A stretch of 7,786 nucleotides of DNA from Novosphingobium sp. (GCA_020853995.1 JADYXV010000090.1:1-7786), one strand, 5' to 3'; positions 1 to 7,005 are shown, counted from the first letter of the stretch. Program-made: numbers and translations. Notes: a model not told the origin generated them from the sequence alone.

Positions 1-294
1 CGGGATCAGGACCGGATGGTTCTGGAAGAAGGCGTGAGCGTTTGGGAAGCAGCATTGGCACGGCAGGTGCGCGCAGCCGTAGACAAGGGCGTGCAGGAGG
101 CAGCAGCCTACAAGGTCAGCTTCCATCACGCATCAGCCACGGACCAGCAGCGGTTTGATGCCATCTATCTGCGTGATTCCGAAGCCAACGCACGCGGCCT
201 TTCTGGCTTTGGCATTGATGGCGAAGCAGCGTTCCGGTCAGCCCGCAAAGCAGTGCAGGGACGCGACCGGATTGCATGCAGGAGCGGGACATGA
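1..294 (+). CDS. C-terminal fragment of an unidentified protein, possibly a TRAP (DctP-type) solute-binding protein
   Basis: The reading frame is open from the left edge of the window and ends at a TGA (292-294), so only the last 97 residues are visible and the true start lies upstream. The fragment is alpha-helical and charged, with no membrane segment. Its features (VWEAALARQVRAAVDKG, then RFDAIYLRDSEANARGL and FGIDGEAAFRSARKAV) resemble, from memory, the C-terminal helices of some TRAP-transporter periplasmic binding proteins; this is a weak resemblance, not an identification. The stop overlaps the ATG of the hydrolase gene (ATGA), so the two are very probably co-transcribed and translationally coupled. 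That it is a real gene rests on the open frame to the edge and on this junction. If it is a TRAP binding protein, it would deliver an organic acid to a membrane permease, which would fit the hydrolase and CoA-transferase that follow. Confidence 0.6.
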   Translation, partial: RDQDRMVLEEGVSVWEAALARQVRAAVDKGVQEAAAYKVSFHHASATDQQRFDAIYLRDSEANARGLSGFGIDGEAAFRSARKAVQGRDRIACRSGT

Positions 295-1235
295 AACGTT
301 TAACGGCCCTTGCCCCTACCCTTGCCCCTACCCTTGCCCTTGTCCTGTCGGCGGCAATCTGTGCCACCGCTAACGGGGCAAAAGCGCAAGTCATCGGCGA
401 ACCTGCCGGAAGCGGTGGATCGCCCGCAGTGGCCGAAGCGCGCGCTGATGCGCCAGGCTATACCATTTACCGCCCGGCCATGTGGCCCGAAAAACAGCTG
501 CCTCTGGTATTGTGGGGCAACGGCGGATGCCGCAACAACGGCTTGTCGGCCAGTCATTTCCTGCGCGAGATTGCCAGTCACGGTTACGTGGTTATCGCCA
601 ACGGTGCGCCTCGGGAAGAACGCCCGGTGCAGGCCAGCCTTCCCCCTGCCAGCGGCCCGCGCCCGACCGGCGCCCCGCCACCGCGCGCGACGCCTGATGA
701 AACACAGGTCAGCCAGTTGCTTGGCGCAATTGACTGGGTGGGGGCAAGCGATCTTGGCCCCCGCGTCGATACTACGCGGATTGCAGTGATGGGTCATTCG
801 TGTGGCGGGCTTCAGGCGCTGGCGGCCGCGGCCGATCCGCGCATCGATGCGGTGGTTGCCTTCAACAGCGGCGTCTATGTCCGCGCCGGATCGGGGTTGA
901 GCGGGGTTGGCATCGTCAAGGATGACCTGAAAAAGCTGCACACACCGGTGGCCTATATTCTGGGCGGCCCTGATGACATAGCCTATCCCAACGGATCGGA
1001 CGACGTGGAACGGATTGTCCATGTGCCGGTTTTCCATGCCAATTCGCTCGTCGGCCACGGCGGCACTTTCAGCCTTGCCAACGGTGGCGAATATGGCCGG
1101 ATCGGCGCGGCCTGGCTGGACTGGCAGCTGAAGGGCAGCAAGGCGGCAGGCGCGATGTTTGCAGGCGCGGATTGTGGCCTGTGCAAGGACAAGACGTGGA
1201 CGATTGTCCGCAAACAGTTTCCGGAGAACCCATGA
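291..1235 (+). CDS. Secreted alpha/beta hydrolase (serine esterase/lactonase-like)
   Basis: A 314-residue exported hydrolase. The start at 291 is preferred over the in-frame ATG at 276: AGGAG (280-284) sits 6 bases before 291, the ATG overlaps the preceding stop, and translation then opens directly with a signal peptide (MKR, a long hydrophobic core, possible cleavage after about residue 32). The alpha/beta-hydrolase fold is supported by a strand plus oxyanion-type turn PLVLWGNGGC (71-80), the nucleophile elbow GHSCGG (Ser170), an acid in GGPDD (Asp228 or Asp229), and a histidine in VGHGG (His256), in the canonical Ser-Asp-His order. A Pro-rich stretch (about 118-135) lies between the oxyanion turn and the elbow and may be a lid or loop. 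A CxxC (Cys295/Cys298) near the C-terminus could form a disulfide. The family is broad (dienelactone-hydrolase/esterase-like) and the substrate is unknown. The ATGA overlap with the CoA-transferase gene suggests that the released acid is activated by that enzyme. Confidence 0.88.
   Translation: MKRLTALAPTLAPTLALVLSAAICATANGAKAQVIGEPAGSGGSPAVAEARADAPGYTIYRPAMWPEKQLPLVLWGNGGCRNNGLSASHFLREIASHGYVVIANGAPREERPVQASLPPASGPRPTGAPPPRATPDETQVSQLLGAIDWVGASDLGPRVDTTRIAVMGHSCGGLQALAAAADPRIDAVVAFNSGVYVRAGSGLSGVGIVKDDLKKLHTPVAYILGGPDDIAYPNGSDDVERIVHVPVFHANSLVGHGGTFSLANGGEYGRIGAAWLDWQLKGSKAAGAMFAGADCGLCKDKTWTIVRKQFPENP
307..339 (+). repeat. 12-bp tandem repeat (about 2.75 copies) inside the hydrolase signal peptide
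   Basis: The unit CCCTTGCCCCTA occurs at 307-318 and 319-330, followed by a 9-base partial copy at 331-339. It encodes repeated Leu-Ala-Pro-Thr in the hydrophobic core of the signal peptide. As the unit is a multiple of three, gain or loss of copies would lengthen or shorten the signal peptide by four residues without a frameshift. Confidence 0.9.
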
Positions 1236-2407
1236 ACAATTTAACCAGTAATGGGGCGCTATCGGGCATCCGCATTGCCGATTTCAGCCATGTCATGGCA
1301 GGGCCATACGCTTCACATCTGCTGCGGTTGATGGGTGCAGAAGTGATCAAGATCGAACCGAAGGGGGGGGACGGATTCCGCAATTATGGCGCTGACCGGC
1401 GCTATGATGGCATGTCGCCCGCGTTCATCGCAGCCAATGCAGGCAAGAAGTCCATCGCGCTGGATTTGAAGGACAAAGCCGACCTTGGCATTGCGCGCGA
1501 CATCATTGCGCGCAGCGACGTGGTGCTGGAAAACTTCCGTCCCGGTGTGATGGCACGTCTTGGACTGGGGTATGAGGCGGCGTGCGAACTGCGGCCGGAT
1601 ATCATTTATTGTTCGGTTTCCGGCTATGGCCAGGAAGGTCCCTATCGCGATTGGCCAGCCATCGACAACATCGTGCAGGCCACCAGCGGCATGATGATGT
1701 TAAGCGGCGAGGAAGGCGATCCGCCTGTCCGCGTGGGCTTTCCCATCGTTGATACGCTGACGGGGCAGACTGCTGCGATGGCGATCCTTGGTGCGTTGAT
1801 GCAGCGCGAGCGGCATGGCACGGGCAGCAAGCTGGACGTGTCGATGTTTGATGCAAGTCTGGCATTCATGACATCGGCGCTGACACCGTTCATGGTCACC
1901 GGCAAACCGATGAACCGCATGGGCAATACCGGATATAGCGGCCTTCCCACCGCTTCTATGTTCACGGCCCGCGATGGGCGGCAGGTATCATTAGGCGTGG
2001 TGCAGCCGCCACAGTTTGCCGCGCTGGCCCGGGCGATGGGGCGCGAAGATTGGCTGGCCGATCCGCACTTTGCCACGCCCGACGCGCGCCGCACCAACTT
2101 TCACACGATGCATGACCAATTGTCGGCTGAATTCATGACGGACGACGCAGCGGCCTGGGAAAAACGGCTGAGCGATGCGGGCATCCCTTGCGGCATGGTC
2201 CGCCGGGTGGATGAAGCAGCCGACCTTGCCGGCGCAACTGCGCTGATCGACATAACCATACCGGGACTGCCGGAAGAAAACGTGCGGATTCCAGGCGCCG
2301 GTTATCGTGTGCAAGGGCAGTCGCCGGTCGCGCCTGGCGCGCCGCCGCGACTTGATGCAGATCGTAACACTATACTGGCATGGCTGGCAGAAGAGTGCGC
2401 TGATTGA
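1232..2407 (+). CDS. Class III (CaiB/BaiF family) acyl-CoA transferase
   Basis: A 391-residue cytoplasmic enzyme, within the usual 380-430 residues of the family. The start at 1232 (MNNLTSNGAL) is chosen because GGAGAA (1223-1228) precedes it and its ATG overlaps the hydrolase stop; the upstream in-frame ATG at 1172 would add 20 residues lying inside the hydrolase gene. Family signatures are clear: LSGIRIADFSHVMAGPYAS (10-28), GAEVIKIEP (35-43), KKSIALDLK (72-80), VLENFRPGVMARLGLGYE (98-115) and SGYGQEGPYRD (130-140). Asp174 in FPIVDTLTGQ is at the position of the catalytic Asp that forms the acyl-anhydride/CoA-thioester intermediates in formyl-CoA transferase. It probably moves CoA from a donor thioester to a free acid. 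Alpha-methylacyl-CoA racemases share the fold, so a racemase is possible but less likely given the Asp context. Substrate unknown; the neighbouring secreted hydrolase suggests an acid released from an ester or lactone. A run of eight G at 1363-1370 lies in codons 44-46. Confidence 0.93.
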   Translation: MNNLTSNGALSGIRIADFSHVMAGPYASHLLRLMGAEVIKIEPKGGDGFRNYGADRRYDGMSPAFIAANAGKKSIALDLKDKADLGIARDIIARSDVVLENFRPGVMARLGLGYEAACELRPDIIYCSVSGYGQEGPYRDWPAIDNIVQATSGMMMLSGEEGDPPVRVGFPIVDTLTGQTAAMAILGALMQRERHGTGSKLDVSMFDASLAFMTSALTPFMVTGKPMNRMGNTGYSGLPTASMFTARDGRQVSLGVVQPPQFAALARAMGREDWLADPHFATPDARRTNFHTMHDQLSAEFMTDDAAAWEKRLSDAGIPCGMVRRVDEAADLAGATALIDITIPGLPEENVRIPGAGYRVQGQSPVAPGAPPRLDADRNTILAWLAEECAD

Positions 2408-2443
2408 CTTTGCTCGTGCACGAACCGGAAGTAGAGCCGAAGT
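2408..2443. other. Convergent intergenic gap with a 10-bp palindrome
   Basis: Only 36 bases separate the stop of the CoA-transferase gene (plus strand) from the stop of the OmpA-like gene (minus strand). The gap holds the perfect palindrome TCGTGCACGA (2414-2423). It would make only a 3-base-pair stem around a 4-base loop and has no T-run on either strand, so it is not a convincing intrinsic terminator. How the two converging transcripts end is not visible. Confidence 0.6.
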
Positions 2444-3217
2444 CTAAAAGACGGCGCGGATTTCTGCGCGGCGCTGGCTTTGCCACGGTAGACCATCGGC
2501 TTCCGGATCATCGGTTGGCTTGGCGGCGGTTTTCCATTTTGTTTCAACCGCAAGGCCGGGGACAAGCCTGCGCATGGTTTCGGCAATTGTCTCGGCCCGC
2601 TCTTTTGCAACTTCGGGCCGTTCGGCCAGTTTCACGCCGCTCACTGTTTCGGGCGCCGTCGCGGCATACCCGGTGACCACCAGCTTCTTCGGCCGGGCTG
2701 CCCTGATCCATGTTACCGCATTATCGATCAGCCAGTCGTCATATTGATAGACAAGGAAATCCTTGTCGAATTCGAAATAGACCGGGAATGTCCGCGCAAC
2801 ATAAGGGCCGGGCGGAACAGGCCGCGCAACGGATAGCGGGCCGATGTTGCGCCGGGGGAGGGTATAGCGGCGTCCGGGAAATCCTTCTGCGGGGATCATG
2901 TGCCGGGTGCAGGGAATGTCGAGACGCGATGTCCGCACAGGATCAAGCGCCGGTGAACCACAAGGTTGTGCTGCATTGGCCGAAGGACGACCTTCCACCA
3001 GCACGGCAAAGTTCCAGTCCGGCTTGTAAGGGCTTTCGGTTACATCCCAGCGTTGTCCAGTGTCGCGATCATCAGCCAGCCAGCAACCGGATTTACGGCC
3101 TGCATCGGTATCGCGATAGACCGGACACGTGACGAAGCGGACCAGTGCGCCGGTGTCTTGCGCCGCCTGCGCGGTAGTTGCTGCGCATAGCGCGCCAAGC
3201 AGGGCGAGCCGTTTCAT
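2444..3217 (-). CDS. Secreted protein with Cys-containing N-terminal domain and degenerate OmpA-like C-terminal domain
   Basis: A 257-residue exported protein. MKRLALLGALCAATTAQA is a typical signal peptide with likely cleavage after about residue 18. It is not a lipoprotein by its visible motif. The N-terminal half (about 25-135) is rich in Trp, Tyr and Pro and has Cys31, Cys45, Cys86 and Cys103, an even number that suits two disulfides in the periplasm; I do not recognise a named domain there. The C-terminal part (about 144-257) resembles OmpA/MotB: a strand FPVYFEFDKDF (144-154), a helix, KKLVVTGYA (177-185), a helix with ERAET (206-210), and the terminal SQRRAEIRAVF, matching the NRRVEI-type ending. 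The Asp normally following the GH/GY strand is replaced by Ala (GYAAT), so normal diaminopimelate binding is doubtful. It starts in an ATGA overlap with the cytochrome gene upstream, with only a weak Shine-Dalgarno, which implies translational coupling. It is probably a periplasmic or envelope partner of that cytochrome. Confidence 0.85.
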   Translation of the reverse strand: MKRLALLGALCAATTAQAAQDTGALVRFVTCPVYRDTDAGRKSGCWLADDRDTGQRWDVTESPYKPDWNFAVLVEGRPSANAAQPCGSPALDPVRTSRLDIPCTRHMIPAEGFPGRRYTLPRRNIGPLSVARPVPPGPYVARTFPVYFEFDKDFLVYQYDDWLIDNAVTWIRAARPKKLVVTGYAATAPETVSGVKLAERPEVAKERAETIAETMRRLVPGLAVETKWKTAAKPTDDPEADGLPWQSQRRAEIRAVF

Positions 3218-4716
3218 AGCGCGCTCATCAGATTGACCAGATCCTGCTTTTCCTGTTCGCTATAGCCGATGGAATAGCGCCGTTCGTAATAGTCCACCAC
3301 GCCGCGCAAATCCTTGGCCAGCCCGTTTGAAAAGTAAGGCGCGCGGGCCGAAAGGCCCCGCATGGATTGCAGCGTGATCTTGCCCACATCGGCGCACTTG
3401 CCCGATGTCAGCCCGAAACCGGGATCATAGGTGTAAATCACCTTGCCGTAATGGGGGTGGGGCCGTCCGGTGCAAGTTACCCTGAACAGCGGCAAGTCTT
3501 GCCAGGGATCGGCAAAAGGCAGGGTGGTGGTGCCAAGATCGACCTGGCCGGGCGCCACATCATTGCCCATCTGGCTCATATTATGGCAAAACACGCAGGA
3601 ATTGCGCACGGGATTGCCAAAGCCGATGCGGGAATTGATCCCGGCGGTGTCGGTAATCAGGAACATCTTTTCACGGAAAACCCGCGCCCCGCGTGCAACC
3701 GATTGGCGGAAGGCCAGTTGCTCCGGCGTAAGCATTGCGGCTTCGTCAGCCGGCATTTTCTCCCAGCCCTTGAACTCGCTCCAGACCGGCTCGCCAATGG
3801 AACCAAGTGCGCCAGGTTCGCTGTCACGCAGGCGGGCAGGGCCGGCCTTGGCCCCGCCACTGTCCACTGCGCCACCACCGTTGGTCACCTGCATCGCGGT
3901 GAAGACGCGCAGTTCGAAGTCCTGCAATTGCTGGCGTTGTGCCGCAGTCAGCGCTTTTAGCATTTGCAAATGCGTGTTGGCGGCATCCTCCATCTGGATG
4001 CGCAAATTGCCTGCGCGGTTGTCAGCCATCAGATTGCCCGATTGCGGTTTGCCATCATCGGGATCAAGCGGCAGCGCATAGCCCTGCTTGGGATCAAAGG
4101 GGAAACCCACGGCCAGCAGATACTTCATGTTCGCCACCGGGCGCGGACGGCGATAGACCGAGATTTTGCCTGCCTGCGGGCCATATTGTGGCCCGGAATT
4201 GCAGCCGTTTGGATCGCGCACCACCTCGATCGTGAAATCGGGCTTCACCGGTTTTCCGTTGAAGCTTTTTGTCGGCCAGGGGCGCTCGATGCGGATCAAC
4301 CCGCGATCAAGCAGCAGCGAATGGCTTTCGCGCTTGTCCTGTGGCAGCGTGGGGCAGTTCGACCCGTCATAGGCGGCAAACAGCGGATCCTTGCCATCTG
4401 TACGGTCCCACTGCCGCTGCGCGCTGGCGGCGGACAGGCTCATCGCGTCCGCTGGCTGGTGACAGGTAACGCAGGCGCGGCCATCCTTGCCCAACGGTTC
4501 GAAAAAGGGATGACCTGCCGTGTCCAGCGGACCGCCTACAGTAAGGGTGCGCAGCGTGCCGTTTTCGTTTGCATAGTCCAGAGCCGCTGGCAGGACCCGA
4601 CCCTCACCGGGTGCCCACCAGCGGTCAGGGGTTTCCCCGCCACGCGCGCCGCCCGAAACGGCCAGAATCAACGCGGCGAGGGGGACGACGAACGACTTTT
4701 GCGGGAGGAGGTGCAT
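3214..4716 (-). CDS. Large di-heme cytochrome c, CcpA/MauG (cytochrome c peroxidase) superfamily
   Basis: A 500-residue periplasmic c-type cytochrome. The start at 4716 (MHLLPQKSF) is preferred over the in-frame ATG at 4800: it gives a proper signal peptide (hydrophobic core about 9-21), has AAGGG 9 bases upstream (4726-4730), and avoids a long overlap with the receptor gene. Two CxxCH heme motifs are present, CVTCH (82-86) and CVFCH (374-378). The C-terminal stretch MRGLSARAPYFSNG (452-465), then VVDYYERRYSIG (473-484) and a final helix, is the hallmark of the di-heme peroxidase/MauG superfamily; the usual His of the YFHNG segment is Ser464 here. The inter-heme spacing is about 290 residues, much more than in CcpA or MauG, with a Gly/Ser-rich linker (about 279-292). 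Four further cysteines (121, 172, 415, 441) may form disulfides. It may be a peroxidase, a MauG-like oxidase of a partner protein, or an electron-transfer or oxygenase enzyme; sequence alone does not decide. It is the middle gene of the receptor-cytochrome-OmpA-like set. Confidence 0.9.
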   Translation of the reverse strand: MHLLPQKSFVVPLAALILAVSGGARGGETPDRWWAPGEGRVLPAALDYANENGTLRTLTVGGPLDTAGHPFFEPLGKDGRACVTCHQPADAMSLSAASAQRQWDRTDGKDPLFAAYDGSNCPTLPQDKRESHSLLLDRGLIRIERPWPTKSFNGKPVKPDFTIEVVRDPNGCNSGPQYGPQAGKISVYRRPRPVANMKYLLAVGFPFDPKQGYALPLDPDDGKPQSGNLMADNRAGNLRIQMEDAANTHLQMLKALTAAQRQQLQDFELRVFTAMQVTNGGGAVDSGGAKAGPARLRDSEPGALGSIGEPVWSEFKGWEKMPADEAAMLTPEQLAFRQSVARGARVFREKMFLITDTAGINSRIGFGNPVRNSCVFCHNMSQMGNDVAPGQVDLGTTTLPFADPWQDLPLFRVTCTGRPHPHYGKVIYTYDPGFGLTSGKCADVGKITLQSMRGLSARAPYFSNGLAKDLRGVVDYYERRYSIGYSEQEKQDLVNLMSAL

Positions 4717-4732
4717 CGTCGTTCGCCCTTGC

Positions 4733-6967
4733 TTAGCTACCGATTTCCACACGCAGGCGCAGACCATAAGTACGCGGCGCGCCATAGATGATGCCACCAT
4801 CGGCGCTTGAGCTGTTCTGGATCTGTGATGCGATATAAGTCTTGTCTGTCAGGTTGTTGACGAAAGCTTCGAGTTTATACTTGGCCCCCATATCAAATGT
4901 CAGACGCGCGTCGAACACGTTGCGCCCCGGAACCAGCGTGTTCACGCTGGGGAACGGCGTGGCGTATTGTTCCGAAATATAGGACCACTGCACGCGCGGG
5001 GTAACTTCTACTGAACCGAGAGGGATAGTATATTGCATGCCCGCATTGACCGTCCAGTCCGGCGAGAACGGCAGCACGCGGTCCTTTGGCACAAAGCGCA
5101 AGTTGGTGGCACATCCAGGATCTGTGCCAGGTGCGTTCGTATCTGAAATGCAGGCCGAATTGGCGAACTTTGAATCAAGATAGCCCATACCTGCATTGGC
5201 AGCAAAGCCGCCGAACTGCGCGGTTACTTCCAGTTCCGCACCCCAAGATTTTCCCGCCAGCGCATTCTGCGTGACCGGCAAACCGCCAACAAGGCTGGAA
5301 AGCTGGATATCCTTGTAGTCCGAATAGAACACATCGCCATTTATGCGCAGGTGCCGGTCAAACAGTTCGGTCTTGAGGCCCGCTTCGTAGACGAAATTGC
5401 GTTCCGGCATGAAGTCTGGCGTGTTGGGAGTAAGGTTGACGCCACCCGCCTTGTAACCCTTTGATGCGGTAACATAGAACATGTTATTATCACCAAAGTG
5501 ATAGTTCAGGCCGAGCTTGCCGGTCAGCTGTTGCGATGTCACCTGGCTGGTAAATGGCAGGGTGATCGGCGGGCCGGGCACCGCAAAACGGGTGTAAATC
5601 TGCTTGTCCCAGGAATAGCGTGCACCGGCCAGCACTTCGATGGCATCGGTGAGGTAAAAATTCACTTGCCCGAACACCGATTGCGACGTGTTCTTCGCTT
5701 CTGTTATGATGCTGCTGTTCGATTGGCGCACGTCAAGCACGTTGCGATTGTCGCGCAGCAGCGTGACCGGGATCGTTTCATCCATGATGAAGCCGCCCAG
5801 AACCCACTGCAGCGGCCCCTTGCCGGTGGACAACAGATTGAATTCACCGATCAGCGTCTTGAACTGCGTGTCGCCGTTGCTCATGCGGCCGGGAAAGCGC
5901 GCGGTGTTTGCACCACTGGTCGGCAGGTTGGCAGGTACGGCCAGCGCCGTAGCGGTGCGGTCGCCGTCGGTCTGGTCGTGGGTATAGCCATCCTGCCACG
6001 AAACCAGCGCGCGCGCCTGTACGCTATCACTGACGTCATAGCGGGCTTCGGCAGACAGGCGGTATCCCACCTGATCCTGGAACGACAGGCCGTCTTCCTG
6101 AATTTCGAACGGATTGGTGCTGACCGTATCGCCACGGCGTTTGACCGCGTTGTTATCGGTCTGGACGTTGAAGTATTCACCCCGCACGTTGACGTTCAAC
6201 CGGCCATCCATGCTGCGCAGGCGCAAATTGGCACGAATGGCGTCCATGTTCAGGTTGCCGGGCTGGCTTTGCGCGTTGGCTGCAATGTTGCGGGTAAAAC
6301 TGTCCCGCTCTTCATGTATGCCGGCCACGCGCAGCGCTACGTTTTCACCACCGATGTTGATGGCCGCTACCGCGCGATAGCGGTCATAATTGGCAACGGT
6401 GACGTCGCCCACGGCAAAAGCGCTGTTGAATTCGGGTTCGGGCGTGCGGACATAAAGCGCGCCGCCGGTGGAATTCTGGCCGGTCAGCGTCCCTTGCGGC
6501 CCGCGCAACACTTCGATGGTGCCAATGTCGAAGAACGAATGGCCGATGAACTGTTCGTGCGGGATCAGCTGGCCGTCGATGTAATAGGCAACGCCGGGGT
6601 TCGATGTCGGGGCCGATTGCGCGATGCCGACGCCGCGAATATTGATGAAGGTCGACCGGTTGAACGTGTTGATCGCAATGGACGGTGCGATCTGCTGGAT
6701 ATCGTTCAGGTTGACCACGCCCTTGCGTTCAAGTTCCTCGCCGGTGAAAACCGATGCGGAAATCGGAATATCCTGCAAGCTTTGTTCGCGGCGTTCAGCC
6801 GTCACGATAATGGCCGTCAATCCGCCGGTGTCTTCGGCCTGTGTATCGGATGCCTGTGTATTGGGAGACTGCGTATCTGCTGATTGCGCAAAGGCGGGGG
6901 CGGCAATGGCCGCGCTGCCCAGAAGTGCGCCAATTATGGCAGCTTTGCGGGTGGTTATGCCTGACAT
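4733..6967 (-). CDS. TonB-dependent outer-membrane receptor
   Basis: A 744-residue outer-membrane transporter driven by TonB-ExbBD. The start at 6967 (MSGITTRKAA) is chosen because it gives a signal peptide (cleavage near AFA-Q28) and has GAGGGG 6 bases upstream (6974-6979); the longer frame from 7075 would add 36 non-signal residues reaching into the exporter gene. Order of parts: signal peptide; a short low-complexity linker of four QxxxT pentapeptides (28-47); a possible TonB box around TAIIVTAERR (51-60); a plug domain (about 65-175) with DIPISASVF, a plug strand at INIRGVG (109-115), and EVLRGPQGTLTGQNSTGGAL (152-171); then a 22-strand-type beta barrel with the late signature FVNNLTDKTYIASQ. 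Cys606 and Cys619 probably form a disulfide in an extracellular loop. The C-terminus LRLRVEIGS lacks the usual last aromatic residue. The type is the large sphingomonad family, whose members import siderophores, sugars, lignin aromatics and others; the ligand is not predictable. It is followed after 16 bases by the cytochrome gene. Confidence 0.96.
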   Translation of the reverse strand: MSGITTRKAAIIGALLGSAAIAAPAFAQSADTQSPNTQASDTQAEDTGGLTAIIVTAERREQSLQDIPISASVFTGEELERKGVVNLNDIQQIAPSIAINTFNRSTFINIRGVGIAQSAPTSNPGVAYYIDGQLIPHEQFIGHSFFDIGTIEVLRGPQGTLTGQNSTGGALYVRTPEPEFNSAFAVGDVTVANYDRYRAVAAINIGGENVALRVAGIHEERDSFTRNIAANAQSQPGNLNMDAIRANLRLRSMDGRLNVNVRGEYFNVQTDNNAVKRRGDTVSTNPFEIQEDGLSFQDQVGYRLSAEARYDVSDSVQARALVSWQDGYTHDQTDGDRTATALAVPANLPTSGANTARFPGRMSNGDTQFKTLIGEFNLLSTGKGPLQWVLGGFIMDETIPVTLLRDNRNVLDVRQSNSSIITEAKNTSQSVFGQVNFYLTDAIEVLAGARYSWDKQIYTRFAVPGPPITLPFTSQVTSQQLTGKLGLNYHFGDNNMFYVTASKGYKAGGVNLTPNTPDFMPERNFVYEAGLKTELFDRHLRINGDVFYSDYKDIQLSSLVGGLPVTQNALAGKSWGAELEVTAQFGGFAANAGMGYLDSKFANSACISDTNAPGTDPGCATNLRFVPKDRVLPFSPDWTVNAGMQYTIPLGSVEVTPRVQWSYISEQYATPFPSVNTLVPGRNVFDARLTFDMGAKYKLEAFVNNLTDKTYIASQIQNSSSADGGIIYGAPRTYGLRLRVEIGS
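6827..6886 (-). repeat. Four degenerate 15-bp repeats encoding QxxxT pentapeptides
   Basis: Directly after the receptor's predicted signal-peptide cleavage site, 60 bases encode QSADT, QSPNT, QASDT and QAEDT in tandem. The DNA copies are diverged but keep the 15-base period. They form a hydrophilic periplasmic spacer before the probable TonB box. Confidence 0.8.
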
Positions 6968-6992
6968 CCGAATCCCCTCACGTGTTTTGCTC

Positions 6993-7005
6993 TTGTTGAT
7001 AACAA
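6993..7005. repeat. Short inverted repeat upstream of the receptor gene (candidate operator)
   Basis: TTGTTGATAACAA is a perfect 5-base inverted repeat around a 3-base centre, in an AT-rich patch 26-38 bases before the receptor start. It overlaps the candidate -10 element. An operator role is inferred from position and symmetry only. Confidence 0.35.

Noticed and set aside
300..1058. 252-codon open frame on the minus strand
   Set aside because: Antisense to the secreted hydrolase; its translation is low-complexity at the end because it reads the 12-bp repeat backwards.
3214..4716. Latex-cleaving RoxA/RoxB-type di-heme oxygenase
   Set aside because: Shares the superfamily and two CxxCH motifs, but it is shorter and its heme spacing is larger; no RoxA-specific feature can be seen, so only the superfamily is claimed.
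3964..4791. 275-codon open frame on the plus strand
   Set aside because: Antisense to the di-heme cytochrome gene (and the receptor 3' end); no domain, no good ribosome site.
4717..4800. Upstream start of the cytochrome at 4800
   Set aside because: It would overlap the receptor gene by 68 bases and place 28 residues ahead of a well-formed signal peptide; the ATG at 4716 has a Shine-Dalgarno at good spacing.
5498..6883. 461-codon open frame on the plus strand
   Set aside because: It lies entirely antisense to the receptor gene, whose signal peptide, plug and barrel motifs are unmistakable; the opposite frame is open because of GC-rich codon bias, and its translation shows no recognisable domain.
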